DNA of 59,352 nucleotides, taken from the NCBI RefSeq assembly GCF_000614025.1, contig NZ_BAKF01000016.1, forward strand, positions 1-59,352, written 5' to 3'. Positions 8,555-16,960 of this stretch are shown here, one piece after another. The translations under genes were made by a program, and so were the position numbers. The first letter of the stretch is position 1. Each line of letters opens with the position of its first letter. The notes under the pieces were generated by a model. It had not been told where the DNA came from. It ran no database searches and saw only the letters and a program-made list of their open reading frames with translations. The stretch comes from Prevotella aurantiaca JCM 15754 (lineage in GTDB: Bacteria > Bacteroidota > Bacteroidia > Bacteroidales > Bacteroidaceae).

Positions 8555-9619
8555 CTAACCTTCGAAATAATGGACTATGCTATCCATAAATGGAGTGAGT
8601 TCTCGTGTGTACGACACGTTGTGCCAGTCGCGAGCGGTAAGCGAATAGGCTACTATGAGGCGGCGTTTGGCCCTCGACATGGCAACATAGAACTTGCGTG
8701 CGTCTTCTTGATTCTGCTTTTCGGTGGTGTTTCGCTTATTGGGATAGCGCTCAGAAGCGGCATCAAAGACGATGACATTGTCGAATTCAAGTCCCTTTGC
8801 CTTGTGTACAGTAGTAACGTAGACACGTTCTTTAAGGCTCTTACTATTACAAAAGTCGCTCTCTTTCATCGTACTGATTTCCAGCATATAGCGGTTTATC
8901 TGTTCAATAAGAGCATTAGGCAAGTGTTCATCGGCCAGTAAGTCGAACTCTAAGTAGCGCAAGAAGTATGGTAAACGCTCTATCTCGCCCATCAGTCCTT
9001 GTGCTTTCAATTCGTTGTAGGCGTTCTTCACCTCTTCCACCAAAGCCTTTTCGCTGCCCGTTTTCAGTTCGTAGCGTTGCGAAAGTGTAGCATTGTAAAG
9101 CGGAGCATAGGCATCGCGAAGTCGTTTTACATAGGGAACCACCTGTTTGTGGGTCATGAAGGCGACTTGTTGTGGTTGCTGTTGTGCTGCCTTTTCGGCA
9201 CAAAGGCGAACCAGCGAGATGGTTGCTGCAACGTCGTCGATGGCTTGATGCGAGTTGATACCTGCAAGTTGGAAGTGTTCTAAAAGTTTTTCCAACTTGT
9301 AAGATGGCAGACCTGGCGCCAATAGACGTATGAGTTTAAGCGAGTCGAAGCAGGGGTTCGTATGGTTTTTCATGCGGTCGGCAGGCGTATATCGGCACAT
9401 ATTGTAATCTAATATGTTGCTATCGTAGGCAACGTTATGCCCTAACAGTGCTGCATCGCCCACATATTGCCAGAACTGTTGCAGGGCTTCAGCAGGCGAA
9501 AGTAGTTGTCGGCTGTGCATCTTTTGGTGGTAAATGGCATACATTGGGTTCTCTTTCTCACCGAGTTTGGGCTGAATTGGTTTGTCGGTACGTATATAAA
9601 GGTCGAGCGGTTCGCCCAC
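8555..9619 (-). CDS. C-terminal part of frameshifted helicase/exonuclease
   Basis: These 354 codons, opening at a GTG that is only the first start after the frameshift, continue the protein encoded at 9619-11253. They contain the rest of a DnaQ-like 3'-5' exonuclease domain (ALLGHNVAYDSNILDY, and the HQAIDDVAATISLVRL box with His and Asp in the expected spacing). The closing helicase motifs of the UvrD/Rep superfamily follow: VYVTTVHKAKGLEFDNVIVF (motif V region) and FYVAMSRAKRRLIVAYS (motif VI with its Arg). This fragment has no promoter of its own and is unlikely to be made alone. Confidence 0.85.
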   Translation of the reverse strand: MGEPLDLYIRTDKPIQPKLGEKENPMYAIYHQKMHSRQLLSPAEALQQFWQYVGDAALLGHNVAYDSNILDYNMCRYTPADRMKNHTNPCFDSLKLIRLLAPGLPSYKLEKLLEHFQLAGINSHQAIDDVAATISLVRLCAEKAAQQQPQQVAFMTHKQVVPYVKRLRDAYAPLYNATLSQRYELKTGSEKALVEEVKNAYNELKAQGLMGEIERLPYFLRYLEFDLLADEHLPNALIEQINRYMLEISTMKESDFCNSKSLKERVYVTTVHKAKGLEFDNVIVFDAASERYPNKRNTTEKQNQEDARKFYVAMSRAKRRLIVAYSLTARDWHNVSYTRELTPFMDSIVHYFEG

Positions 9620-11253
9620 TATCTCGCCCTTATGCAGCGTATTGCCGCTATTTCTATGATATCATCGGCGAAGATATTAAGCCCTGTGGTCTCTGTATCA
9701 AACACTACGAGGTCGCCATTGCTATACTTTTGCAAGAAGTCGGTGGTGTAATTGCTGTCCGAATAGAGCAGAAAATCGGTCGGAGAGAGCGATAATTGGC
9801 GCAATTTGTGTAGGAATCGGCGTGCAAGACCCTTACTTTCGAACACCTTTAGGCCTTTCATGAGCAGCGACCACGCCAATATGTTCTGCTCGTTGTGTTG
9901 CAATGAGATGTGGGAGATAAGTGTTTTCATTGCAGGAGTATCGAAAAGGTCGCGCCCCGACACCTTTAAATGGTTCACATTGTAGCGGTCTAAGGCTCTA
10001 CTTACCTTATCGGCATCGGCGTTTGCGTTTACAATTACTGCCGTTGTCGCCTCTGCGTCTTGCTGAAACAGTCGTTCCGATGTTGCAGCAACGGCGTCGG
10101 TTTCGTCTTCTACTGTATTGCTTACCAGCACAACGAGGTCGCCCTGCCCTGCTTTATCGTTGTTATCGGTGAGCGGAAGCAGTTCTTTGTCGATGTGCAA
10201 CTGGTGCTCTGCATAGTCGTTGAACACGTCTAAGAGATATTTGGGCGAACGATGGTTCTGCAATAGGTGGTGTATATTGCCTTTACAACGGGTTTTCAGC
10301 AAACTCAATATTTCTATTTTTGCGCCCATAAACGAGAAGATGGCTTGCTGCTCGTCGCCCAGATACATCACCATTGGGTCGTCGTCAGCCACCAGCAGGT
10401 CGATAATGGCAAGTTGCATAGCGTTCAAATCCTGCACTTCGTCTACCTGAATCCACTTGTATTTGGGGCATGTTGCGTCTGCTTTGTATATATTATAGGT
10501 ATGGAGCAGCAGGTCTTCGAAGTCTAACATAGCGTGTTCCTGTTTGTAAGTGGCAAACAGTTGGGCGTAATACATCTTTGTTACGAGTGCTCGAAGGGCT
10601 TCTGCCAGCTGTCGGTTTACGTAGGGCGAGTTGGCTTCGTCGGCATATAGCATGGCATTTTCGTATATTTCCAATACCGTTTGCTCGCTGAATGGCTTGC
10701 CTTGCGAGTGGCAAATGTGCTTAATCGCTTCTCTATCGTTGTCGGTAAAGCACTCTGGGTGGAGGTAATACTTCCATTCGTGGCCATGCTTCATTTGGAA
10801 CATGAGGTGCGAAAACAGTATTATCTGCTTGTATTCTTGCTGCTTTTTGTAGTTGTTCATTACGGAGTCTTCGCCTTCTTGCCTGTATTCGGCGATAATA
10901 CTGATGGCTTCTTCGTCGTCGATGATGGAGGTATCGGCAGGCACTTTCCCCTCTTCGAACAAGAATTTGGAACAGAAATGGTGTACGTTGCCCACTTGCA
11001 GACTGCTTGTATCGTCTTCTTTCATCACGAAGCGAATACGGTTTTGCATTTCGCGAGCAGCACGATTGGTGAACGTTAGGCACAGCATATCGGCATAATC
11101 TAAGCCCTGTTGGCGCGCATGGCGTATGCGTTGGGCAAGTATATGCGTCTTTCCGCAGCCTGGCGAGGCCAAAACAAGGTGGTGTCCGTGCTGTGCTTCT
11201 ACTACTTTTTGCTGACTTTCGTCGAGCAAGTGGTATGTTTCCATTTCCTTCAT
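9619..11253 (-). CDS. N-terminal part of frameshifted helicase/exonuclease
   Basis: This is the N-terminal portion of a superfamily 1 (UvrD/Rep) DNA helicase. It contains Walker A ASPGCGKTH at about 29-37, motif Ia (LCLTFTNRAAREM), Walker B-type IQVDEVQDL and motif III-like LGDEQQAIFSFMGA. It ends in the start of a DnaQ-like exonuclease (VVFDTETTGLNIFADDIIEI, with the Asp-Glu pair). Although the frame is open back to 11334, I chose the Met at 11253 (MKEMETYHLL). A TACTTTTG promoter box at 11277-11284 lies between the two possible starts, so the upstream one would not be transcribed. Expected role: ATP-driven DNA unwinding with 3'-5' nucleolytic trimming in repair. Confidence 0.88.
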   Translation of the reverse strand: MKEMETYHLLDESQQKVVEAQHGHHLVLASPGCGKTHILAQRIRHARQQGLDYADMLCLTFTNRAAREMQNRIRFVMKEDDTSSLQVGNVHHFCSKFLFEEGKVPADTSIIDDEEAISIIAEYRQEGEDSVMNNYKKQQEYKQIILFSHLMFQMKHGHEWKYYLHPECFTDNDREAIKHICHSQGKPFSEQTVLEIYENAMLYADEANSPYVNRQLAEALRALVTKMYYAQLFATYKQEHAMLDFEDLLLHTYNIYKADATCPKYKWIQVDEVQDLNAMQLAIIDLLVADDDPMVMYLGDEQQAIFSFMGAKIEILSLLKTRCKGNIHHLLQNHRSPKYLLDVFNDYAEHQLHIDKELLPLTDNNDKAGQGDLVVLVSNTVEDETDAVAATSERLFQQDAEATTAVIVNANADADKVSRALDRYNVNHLKVSGRDLFDTPAMKTLISHISLQHNEQNILAWSLLMKGLKVFESKGLARRFLHKLRQLSLSPTDFLLYSDSNYTTDFLQKYSNGDLVVFDTETTGLNIFADDIIEIAAIRCIRAR

Positions 11254-11276
11254 AGCTTGTGGGTGGGTTATGAAGA

Positions 11277-11284
11277 CAAAAGTA
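11277..11284 (-). promoter_or_regulatory. -7 promoter box of the helicase gene
   Basis: TACTTTTG on the minus strand, 24 bases upstream of the chosen ATG at 11253. It decides the start codon, because the longer open frame begins upstream of this box. Confidence 0.6.
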
Positions 11285-11465
11285 CGAAAAAGAAAAGAGA
11301 TAGCCGAACGATAGCCGAAAAAAGTGTTCTGCACGCTGCAAGCATCAACAATGCGGAGCTACTACGGCGTGGGAACGTTGCCATTGCTACGTTTTAGTGG
11401 ACTGTTTTGGGTGCCGTAACCAAGCGGTATTCGACCTATGAAATGGTGAGAAAAGGAGAATTATT

Positions 11466-11631
11466 TTGTAAAGAAAATAGTAGTAAAAAACGATAGAAAC
11501 GCTTTTGGCTTGTAAAAGCGGCTGTTTTGCAACGGAAAAGGGCCTATATTGCAATGCAAAACAAGCTCTATTGCAACGCATTGATAGTCATAACGTTACG
11601 CAATAGTTATGCTTTGAAAAAATATTTACAG
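11466..11631. repeat. 22-bp-phased module element, copy A (three modules, 166 bp)
   Basis: A left end TTGTAAAGAAA (11466-11476) is followed, 46 bp from the element start, by 19-bp modules at 11512-11530, 11534-11552 and 11556-11574. The spacers are AAC and AAT. The right flank starts AACGCATTGATA and ends in a degenerate TATTTACAG near 11631. Total length is 166 bp, exactly one 22-bp unit shorter than the 188-bp copies. The module orientations are forward, forward, reverse. It lies between the minus-strand membrane-protein gene and the helicase promoter and explains most of this gap. Confidence 0.85.
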
Positions 11632-11783
11632 TTGTAAGGTCGCTTTTTCGTGTAAAAAACGTAGGGTCGGCAAAAGGATTTTGCCAACTAATGGGGTTGG
11701 ATTGAAATAGTTGGAATAGGCCGAAACAAAGGCGAAAGTGCGTCTGATTGCTTGTCTTAACTTGCCAATGATGCTGCTTTGGC

Positions 11784-12347
11784 TTACTTTCTGGCTTGTT
11801 GGCGAGCGATCATCGTACCGTAAACGTATAGTTCGGCATAAGCGGTCCAAGTTCCGATGAAGCGCACTGCAACGAAGGTGTCGAAGGCTGTAAGCCCTGT
11901 CAGCACCCAGTAGGTGGTGGTAAGAGATGATGGATCGCCTGCTTTCATCGTTTCATAGTTTAACCAATACATGTAAAGGAGCAACAAAAGTGGCGCACTT
12001 ATCACACATATAACGCACAATCTAAGTACTGACGAAAGACAAACAAAGCTGAGGTAATAGCCGAGATTCCTCATAATCTGTTTCTTTCCCAACTTTCCTG
12101 TTTCCTTTTCGCCTGATATTCGTCTTACCTTTCTTGATATATCGAACAGCGATACAACTAAAAGTATGATAGAAAGCCATTTAGGAGCACCCATTAAAGC
12201 AGAGATAAGAGCTGATGTAAACATAACAGCACTAAAGAGAAGGTACATGAATGTGCCCCGAAAAGTATCGCTTAGGTGTTGCTGCCAGTGCTGATAGCCC
12301 AAGGCAATGCAGCTCTTTACGCTGCGTTCTTTTACTAATTCGTCCAT
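11784..12347 (-). CDS. Membrane protein, hypothetical (187 aa)
   Basis: This is an integral membrane protein with about four hydrophobic segments (near residues 32-52, 56-70, 93-126 and 145-172). A basic cytoplasmic loop lies between the second and third (RKVRRISGEKETGKLGKKQ). There is no signal peptide and no motif that I recognise. The gene starts 71 bases after the RNA methyltransferase stop codon on the same strand with no promoter box visible between, so it may be the second gene of that transcript. Element A lies immediately downstream of its end. Confidence 0.65.
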   Translation of the reverse strand: MDELVKERSVKSCIALGYQHWQQHLSDTFRGTFMYLLFSAVMFTSALISALMGAPKWLSIILLVVSLFDISRKVRRISGEKETGKLGKKQIMRNLGYYLSFVCLSSVLRLCVICVISAPLLLLLYMYWLNYETMKAGDPSSLTTTYWVLTGLTAFDTFVAVRFIGTWTAYAELYVYGTMIARQQARK

Positions 12348-12417
12348 ATTGTCAGTTGCTTTTAGATTGTTATTGTCGGCCTGCTACACTGCTTTTCTGT
12401 GTATTGGGCGGTTTCTA

Positions 12418-13158
12418 TTAGGTTCTTCGCTTAAACTCTGAGCATACTATGGCGGTTGCAATGGCTACATTTAACGATTCGGCACGTGTAGTTCCGACTG
12501 AGAAATTGGGTATCAACAACTTTCTGTTCACCCGCTTTCGTATGTCTTCCGATATGCCTTTGCCTTCGTTTCCCATCACAATAAGACCATTAGTAGTGAG
12601 GTTTTCAGCGTAAATATCCTCGCCATCGAGCAGCGTTCCATAGATAGGATAATCCTTTGGAAGTGTGTTTATTAGGTCGTTTAGGTTCAAGTATTGCATC
12701 CTAACCCTTGCAATACTTCCCATCGTAGCCTGTACCACCTTCGGACTCCAGCAGTCTGCCGTATCCATAGAACAGAAAATGCGTGTTATTCCGAACCAGT
12801 CGGCCACACGAATGATGGTTCCGAGATTGCCAGGATCCTGCACTCCATCGAGCGCAAGGGCCAGTTCGTGTTTGCCAAGTGCTACTTGCTGCTCTCCTTC
12901 GGCAGCTGTTTCACCTTCGCCGTTGCCCTCTTTGGTGGTCTGAGGGAGCTTGAATATGCCCAGCTTTCCTTGTGGATGTTGTAGGAACGACACCTTTTTG
13001 ATGTCCTCTTCTTCCTCAAACAATTCCACCAATTCGAACCCAGCAGTAAGCAAATCGCCCACTACTTTAGGTCCTTCAGCTACAAATAGCCCCTGCTTTT
13101 CCCTTCCTTTCTTCGTTTCGAGTGCCCGAACGAGTTTTATTTTGTTCTTAGATATCAC
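12418..13158 (-). CDS. TrmH/SpoU-family RNA 2'-O-ribose methyltransferase
   Basis: This SPOUT-class enzyme methylates a ribose 2'-OH in rRNA or tRNA using S-adenosylmethionine. The 246-residue protein has an N-terminal substrate-binding domain (KGREKQGLFVAEGPKVV). The SpoU core contains LALDGVQDPGNLGTIIRVAD (motif 1 with the Asn-Arg pair), LIVMGNEGKGIS (motif 2) and the closing VGTTRAESLNVAIATAIV (motif 3), which forms the knotted SAM site. I use the GTG start at 13158 (VISKNKIKLVRALE); the frame is open to 13191 but a promoter box at 13163-13170 makes that start impossible. It is divergent from tamL, 84 bases apart, a pairing common in Bacteroidota. The target nucleotide cannot be told from sequence alone. 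Confidence 0.9.
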   Translation of the reverse strand: MISKNKIKLVRALETKKGREKQGLFVAEGPKVVGDLLTAGFELVELFEEEEDIKKVSFLQHPQGKLGIFKLPQTTKEGNGEGETAAEGEQQVALGKHELALALDGVQDPGNLGTIIRVADWFGITRIFCSMDTADCWSPKVVQATMGSIARVRMQYLNLNDLINTLPKDYPIYGTLLDGEDIYAENLTTNGLIVMGNEGKGISEDIRKRVNRKLLIPNFSVGTTRAESLNVAIATAIVCSEFKRRT

Positions 13159-13162
13159 CCTA

Positions 13163-13170
13163 CAAAAATA
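13163..13170 (-). promoter_or_regulatory. -7 promoter box of the RNA methyltransferase gene
   Basis: TATTTTTG on the minus strand, ending 5 bases before the GTG start (13156-13158). The mRNA is predicted to be leaderless or nearly so. Confidence 0.5.
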
Positions 13171-13213
13171 CAAAAAACTATCTGTTTGCACGCTTTTACT
13201 GCTAACTTTTTAG

Positions 13214-13221
13214 TATCTTTG
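13214..13221 (+). promoter_or_regulatory. -7 promoter box of tamL
   Basis: TATCTTTG on the plus strand, 22 bases before the ATG at 13243. It faces away from the methyltransferase promoter about 45 bp away, so the two genes share a compact bidirectional control region. Confidence 0.6.
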
Positions 13222-13242
13222 CGCAAAAATTTAGCGGTATTG

Positions 13243-15519
13243 ATGCTTAGAATAAAAGGTTTCCATATATATTTTTTACTGTTTTTTGTCACCTTAGCAA
13301 CACTATTTGCGTCGTGTTCGACCGATAAGTTTGTGGCAGACGGTAGCTATTTGCTCGACAAAGTGGAGCTTCGCTCTGATGCGGCCGACTTTAACGCGTC
13401 GCAGTTGGCACAGTATGTGCGCCAAAAAGAGAACTCTCGGTGGTTCTCTGTGTTTAAAATACCACTCGGAACTTACTCTTTGGCAGGGCGAGATACTACA
13501 AAATGGATCAACAAAACGCTACAACGAATTGGAGAAAAGCCTGTTTACTACGACACTTTGCAGGCTCGTCTGTCGTGTGAAGACCTCCGCGTGGCGATGA
13601 ACAATATGGGATACATGAACGCTCGTGTAGCTCTTAACACGAAAGTGAGGGGCAAAAAGCTCAAAGCAATATATACTTTGATTCCCGGAGAGCCCTTTCA
13701 GATAACTCGTTTTAACTATGATATACAGGATTCGGCTATTGCTGACCTTCTAAAAACGGAACTTTCGCAAGGTATTAACGCCAATCAGCCACGCCAATTT
13801 ACTGTTGCAGCACTCGATAACGAACGCAAACGCATTACAAAAGTGCTGAATAACCATGGCTATTACCGCTTTAACAAAGACTATATCTACTATACGGCGG
13901 ACACAATCAGGGGCTCTCGTGGCGTAGATGTAACGCTCCATCTTACGAAATACAAAGAGTCTGCGGCAGATAGGCAGCCTACTTTACACCCTCGTTACAT
14001 CATTGGTAAAGTGAACGTTATGCCCGGAGACTCGACCGGACTGCACCTTCGACGCGGCGTTATAGCCGATAATACGCTCATAGAACCGGGCAAATACTTC
14101 TCAGCAACCGACCTTCAAAACACTTATAACAACTTTGCGAGGTTGGGAACGATACGCTTTACCGACATAGAATTTAGGGAAATGCCACAGTTTGACTCTG
14201 TTACCATCGGCAAGATATTCGATTATACACCGGTGTCGCTGCGCTTTTTGGAAACGAATATAAAACTTTCGCACACCAAACCTAACACGTTTTCGTTCCA
14301 ACCTGAAGGTACGAACACTGCAGGAGACCTTGGTGCAGCGGCTGTTCTTACTTATCAGAACCGCAATCTATTCCACGGAAGCGAATTGTTTAGCTTGGAA
14401 TTGCGTGCTGCTTTCGAGGCTATTAAGGGCTTAGAGGGCTACAGCAACCACAATTACGAAGAGTATGGCGTGCAAGCAAGACTGCAATTCCCGCGCTTTC
14501 TTGCACCTTTCTCTACGCGAGAGTTCCGCCGCCACAGCAACGCTGTATCTGAATTGTCGGTCAGTTGGGACTTCCAAGACCGACCAGAGTTCCACCGTCG
14601 TGTCTTTTCAGCGGCCTGGAAGTACAACTGGAGTAACGCTAAGCGCAACCTAAACTACGAACTTGAGGCGCCAGACCTAAGCTATGTCTACATGCCATGG
14701 ATTAGTGAGCGCTTCAAAACAGACTATCTTGACAACGTTTCGAACCGCAACGCCATACTGCGATACAACTATGAGGACCTCTTTATCATACGTTCGGGGT
14801 TCAGCATAAGCTATAATAGGAACGACGATGTGGCCATTAAGGCCAAGATAGAGTCTGCGGGAAACTTCCTTTCGCTCGTTGATAAGGTGTCGAAGTTTAA
14901 GAAAAACGAGCAAGGACAGTCTAAAATATTCAACATTGCCTATGCGCAATACCTTAAATTCGACTTCTCTTTCACTCGCATATTGCGATTTGACCCTCTC
15001 AACTCGCTTGCTTTGCACGCTGATTTCGGCATTGCGTATCCCTATGGCAATAGTAAAGTGCTGCCATTCGAGAAGCGTTACATTGCAGGAGGGCCTAATT
15101 CGGTGCGCGGTTGGAGTGTTAGAGAATTGGGACCGGGTAGTTTTCGTGGCACCGATGGGCGCATTGACTTCATCAATCAGACGGGTGATTTGAAGTTAAA
15201 CCTTAATGCTGAGTACCGCACACGCCTATTTTGGAAATTCGACGGGGCAGCTTTTATCGATGCAGGCAACATCTGGACTCTCCGAGAATATGCCGAACAA
15301 CCTGGCGGTCAGTTCCGTTTCAATAGGTTCTTTCAACAGATTGCGGCTGCCTACGGACTGGGATTGCGCCTTAACTTCAACTATTTTATCTTGCGTTTCG
15401 ACGCTGGTATGAAGGCGATAGACCCTGCTTACTCGACCGGAAGAGCTCATTACCCCATCGTTCACCCTAATTTTGGTCGCGATTTCACCTTCCATTTCGC
15501 TGTCGGATTGCCGTTCTAA
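13243..15519 (+). CDS. tamL: TamL-type BamA/TamA-family outer-membrane lipoprotein
   Basis: This Omp85-superfamily protein is thought to work with TamB in outer-membrane biogenesis in Bacteroidota. The 758-residue product starts MLRIKGF and has a lipoprotein signal ending in LFASC (lipid-accepting Cys25), the feature that separates TamL from TamA. POTRA-like periplasmic segments follow (about 30-330, for example VYYDTLQARLSCEDLRVAMN). A C-terminal 16-strand beta-barrel (about 350-758) contains the Omp85 motif region GGPNSVRGWSVRELGPGS and ends in an aromatic residue (FHFAVGLPF). The Met at 13243 was chosen because the promoter box at 13214 excludes the longer frame and because it gives a proper lipoprotein signal. 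A metallo-hydrolase gene follows in the same direction. Confidence 0.9.
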   Translation: MLRIKGFHIYFLLFFVTLATLFASCSTDKFVADGSYLLDKVELRSDAADFNASQLAQYVRQKENSRWFSVFKIPLGTYSLAGRDTTKWINKTLQRIGEKPVYYDTLQARLSCEDLRVAMNNMGYMNARVALNTKVRGKKLKAIYTLIPGEPFQITRFNYDIQDSAIADLLKTELSQGINANQPRQFTVAALDNERKRITKVLNNHGYYRFNKDYIYYTADTIRGSRGVDVTLHLTKYKESAADRQPTLHPRYIIGKVNVMPGDSTGLHLRRGVIADNTLIEPGKYFSATDLQNTYNNFARLGTIRFTDIEFREMPQFDSVTIGKIFDYTPVSLRFLETNIKLSHTKPNTFSFQPEGTNTAGDLGAAAVLTYQNRNLFHGSELFSLELRAAFEAIKGLEGYSNHNYEEYGVQARLQFPRFLAPFSTREFRRHSNAVSELSVSWDFQDRPEFHRRVFSAAWKYNWSNAKRNLNYELEAPDLSYVYMPWISERFKTDYLDNVSNRNAILRYNYEDLFIIRSGFSISYNRNDDVAIKAKIESAGNFLSLVDKVSKFKKNEQGQSKIFNIAYAQYLKFDFSFTRILRFDPLNSLALHADFGIAYPYGNSKVLPFEKRYIAGGPNSVRGWSVRELGPGSFRGTDGRIDFINQTGDLKLNLNAEYRTRLFWKFDGAAFIDAGNIWTLREYAEQPGGQFRFNRFFQQIAAAYGLGLRLNFNYFILRFDAGMKAIDPAYSTGRAHYPIVHPNFGRDFTFHFAVGLPF

Positions 15520-15615
15520 AGAGGTCGGAACCTGCTTTAGGACTTAACGAAAGTGAAAACGGCAATACAAAAGAAACTCGATGACACAACATCGTGTATT
15601 GCTAAATAATTTTAT

Positions 15616-15623
15616 TACTTTTG
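15616..15623 (+). promoter_or_regulatory. -7 promoter box of the metallo-hydrolase gene
   Basis: TACTTTTG on the plus strand, 17 bases before the ATG at 15641. Confidence 0.6.
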
Positions 15624-15640
15624 CAGCAAATTAAAAAACA

Positions 15641-16444
15641 ATGCTAAAATTCATATCTTTGGGAAGCGGAAGCAGTGGTAACGCCTACTTTTTATACACC
15701 GAAACCGACGGAATCATCATCGATTGCGGCATCGGCTTTCGGTCGATGAAGAAGTATTTGCAAAGCTACGGGCTGAACTTCTCCATGATTCATAATATTT
15801 TTATAACGCACGACCATGCCGATCACGTTAAGTCGGTGGGCAATTTAAGCGAGAACTACGCTATTCCTGTGTATGCAACCAAGGAGGTTCATCAAGGAAT
15901 AAACAATAACTGGTGCGTTAAAAAGAAGGTTGCACCAGGCCAAGTGCGGTACGTTGAGAAGAGAAAGACCATACAAATAGGCGAATTTACCATTACTCCG
16001 TTTGCTGTTCCACACGATAGTACCGACTGTGTGGGCTACTGTGTGGAGCACGAAGGGGTTGTTTTCACTCTCGTTACCGACTGCGGACACGTTACAGATG
16101 AGATTCGTAGCTTCGTATCGAAGGCCAATTACTTGGTCATCGAGGCCAACTACGAACCCGAAAAGCTTACGGCTGGACCCTATCCGCAGTACCTCAAGGC
16201 GCGCATCATGAGCCAAACAGGACATCTTAGTAACGCTGATTGCGCACAAACTATAGTGGAAAACGCTACACTCGGACTTAAACACGTGTGGCTTTGCCAT
16301 CTTAGCGACGAGAACAACCACCCCGAATTGGCTAGAAAAGCGGTTACAAGCGAAATGGCAAGTCATGGTTTAGTGGCGGGTGTAGACTTCGTTGTGGAGG
16401 TGTTACGCCGTAAAGTGCCCAGCGAAATATACGAACTGAAATAG
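15641..16444 (+). CDS. MBL-fold metallo-hydrolase (YycJ/WalJ-like)
   Basis: The 267-residue cytoplasmic protein has the metallo-beta-lactamase fold. It shows an N-terminal strand and glycine loop (FISLGSGSSGNAY), the metal-binding HDHADH motif at 57-62, a later His (FAVPHDSTDC), the metal-bridging Asp segment LVTDCGHVT and a C-terminal His (LCHLSDENNHPE). The overall pattern resembles YycJ/WalJ, a predicted 5'-3' exonuclease or phosphodiesterase implicated in DNA repair, but the substrate cannot be settled here. It has its own promoter and is followed by a clear terminator, so it is probably monocistronic. Confidence 0.88.
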   Translation: MLKFISLGSGSSGNAYFLYTETDGIIIDCGIGFRSMKKYLQSYGLNFSMIHNIFITHDHADHVKSVGNLSENYAIPVYATKEVHQGINNNWCVKKKVAPGQVRYVEKRKTIQIGEFTITPFAVPHDSTDCVGYCVEHEGVVFTLVTDCGHVTDEIRSFVSKANYLVIEANYEPEKLTAGPYPQYLKARIMSQTGHLSNADCAQTIVENATLGLKHVWLCHLSDENNHPELARKAVTSEMASHGLVAGVDFVVEVLRRKVPSEIYELK

Positions 16445-16473
16445 AATTAATTGATATATCCAACAACAAAATG

Positions 16474-16507
16474 CCCCTTACAACTGTTTGGTTGAAGGGG
16501 TTTTTCG
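16474..16507 (+). terminator. Intrinsic terminator after the metallo-hydrolase gene
   Basis: The stem CCCCTT (16474-16479) pairs with AAGGGG (16495-16500), extended by CAAC/GTTG after a bulged A, and is followed by a T-rich tail (TTTTTCG). It lies 30 bases past the stop codon. Confidence 0.8.
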
Positions 16508-16639
16508 TTTTTAGGCAGGTTGATTTCTACAGCCTTTTATACCGAAACACCTGACTACATTCTAACTATTAACTTGTTGAAGAGGCCTCTCGCCTACCTT
16601 CGCCAAGTTGCAAAACCATGATACAAAACTGCTCTTACT

Positions 16640-16827
16640 TTGTAAAGAAAATACATAAAGAAAACGAAAGAATTGGTTTTGCATTCTAAAAGCACCTATA
16701 TTGCAGCGCAAAAGGGCCTGTTTTGTCGTGCAAAAGAGGCTGTTTTAGAAGGCAAAAGAGCCTATATTGCAAAGTCAAAGTATATGTATCGTTTTGCAAT
16801 CGTATATTTACCACACAATAGTGTAAG
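16640..16827. repeat. 22-bp-phased module element, copy B (four modules)
   Basis: The left end TTGTAAAGAAA begins at 16640. Modules at 16686-16704, 16708-16726, 16730-16748 and 16752-16770 are spaced exactly 22 bp apart with spacers AGC, CGT and AAG. All four are in the forward orientation (GCAAAAG...TTTTGC type). The right flank is divergent, so the end is assigned by length. It sits in the convergent gap between the metallo-hydrolase and peptidase genes. Confidence 0.8.
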
Positions 16828-16960
16828 TTTATACACAATCAGAAAGAATGTGCAGGAAGTTTAGAAAACTTAGGTTTTGCAGTCCCAAATAGGACAAACA
16901 ATAGAAAAAGGCAGGTACGAAAGCAATTGCATTCAGTACCTGCCTTTATGTTATTACACC

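Larger units (their letters stand above)
8555..11253 (-). pseudogene. UvrD-type helicase with inserted DnaQ-like exonuclease, frameshifted as given
   Basis: The two halves join inside the exonuclease domain. The upstream frame reads EIAAIRCIRAR then stop near 9620. The other frame gives LHKGEIVGEPLDLYI, the natural continuation. Restoring one C (CGCTG to CGCCTG) would rejoin them as a protein of about 900 residues. The exonuclease sits within the helicase rather than at an end. I see no slippery heptamer or downstream structure that would suggest programmed frameshifting, so a one-base deletion or a sequence error is the likely cause. Confidence 0.75.

Noticed and set aside
9600..9640. Programmed ribosomal frameshift in the helicase gene
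   Set aside because: No slippery heptamer or downstream pseudoknot is evident, and the same type of break occurs in several unrelated genes.
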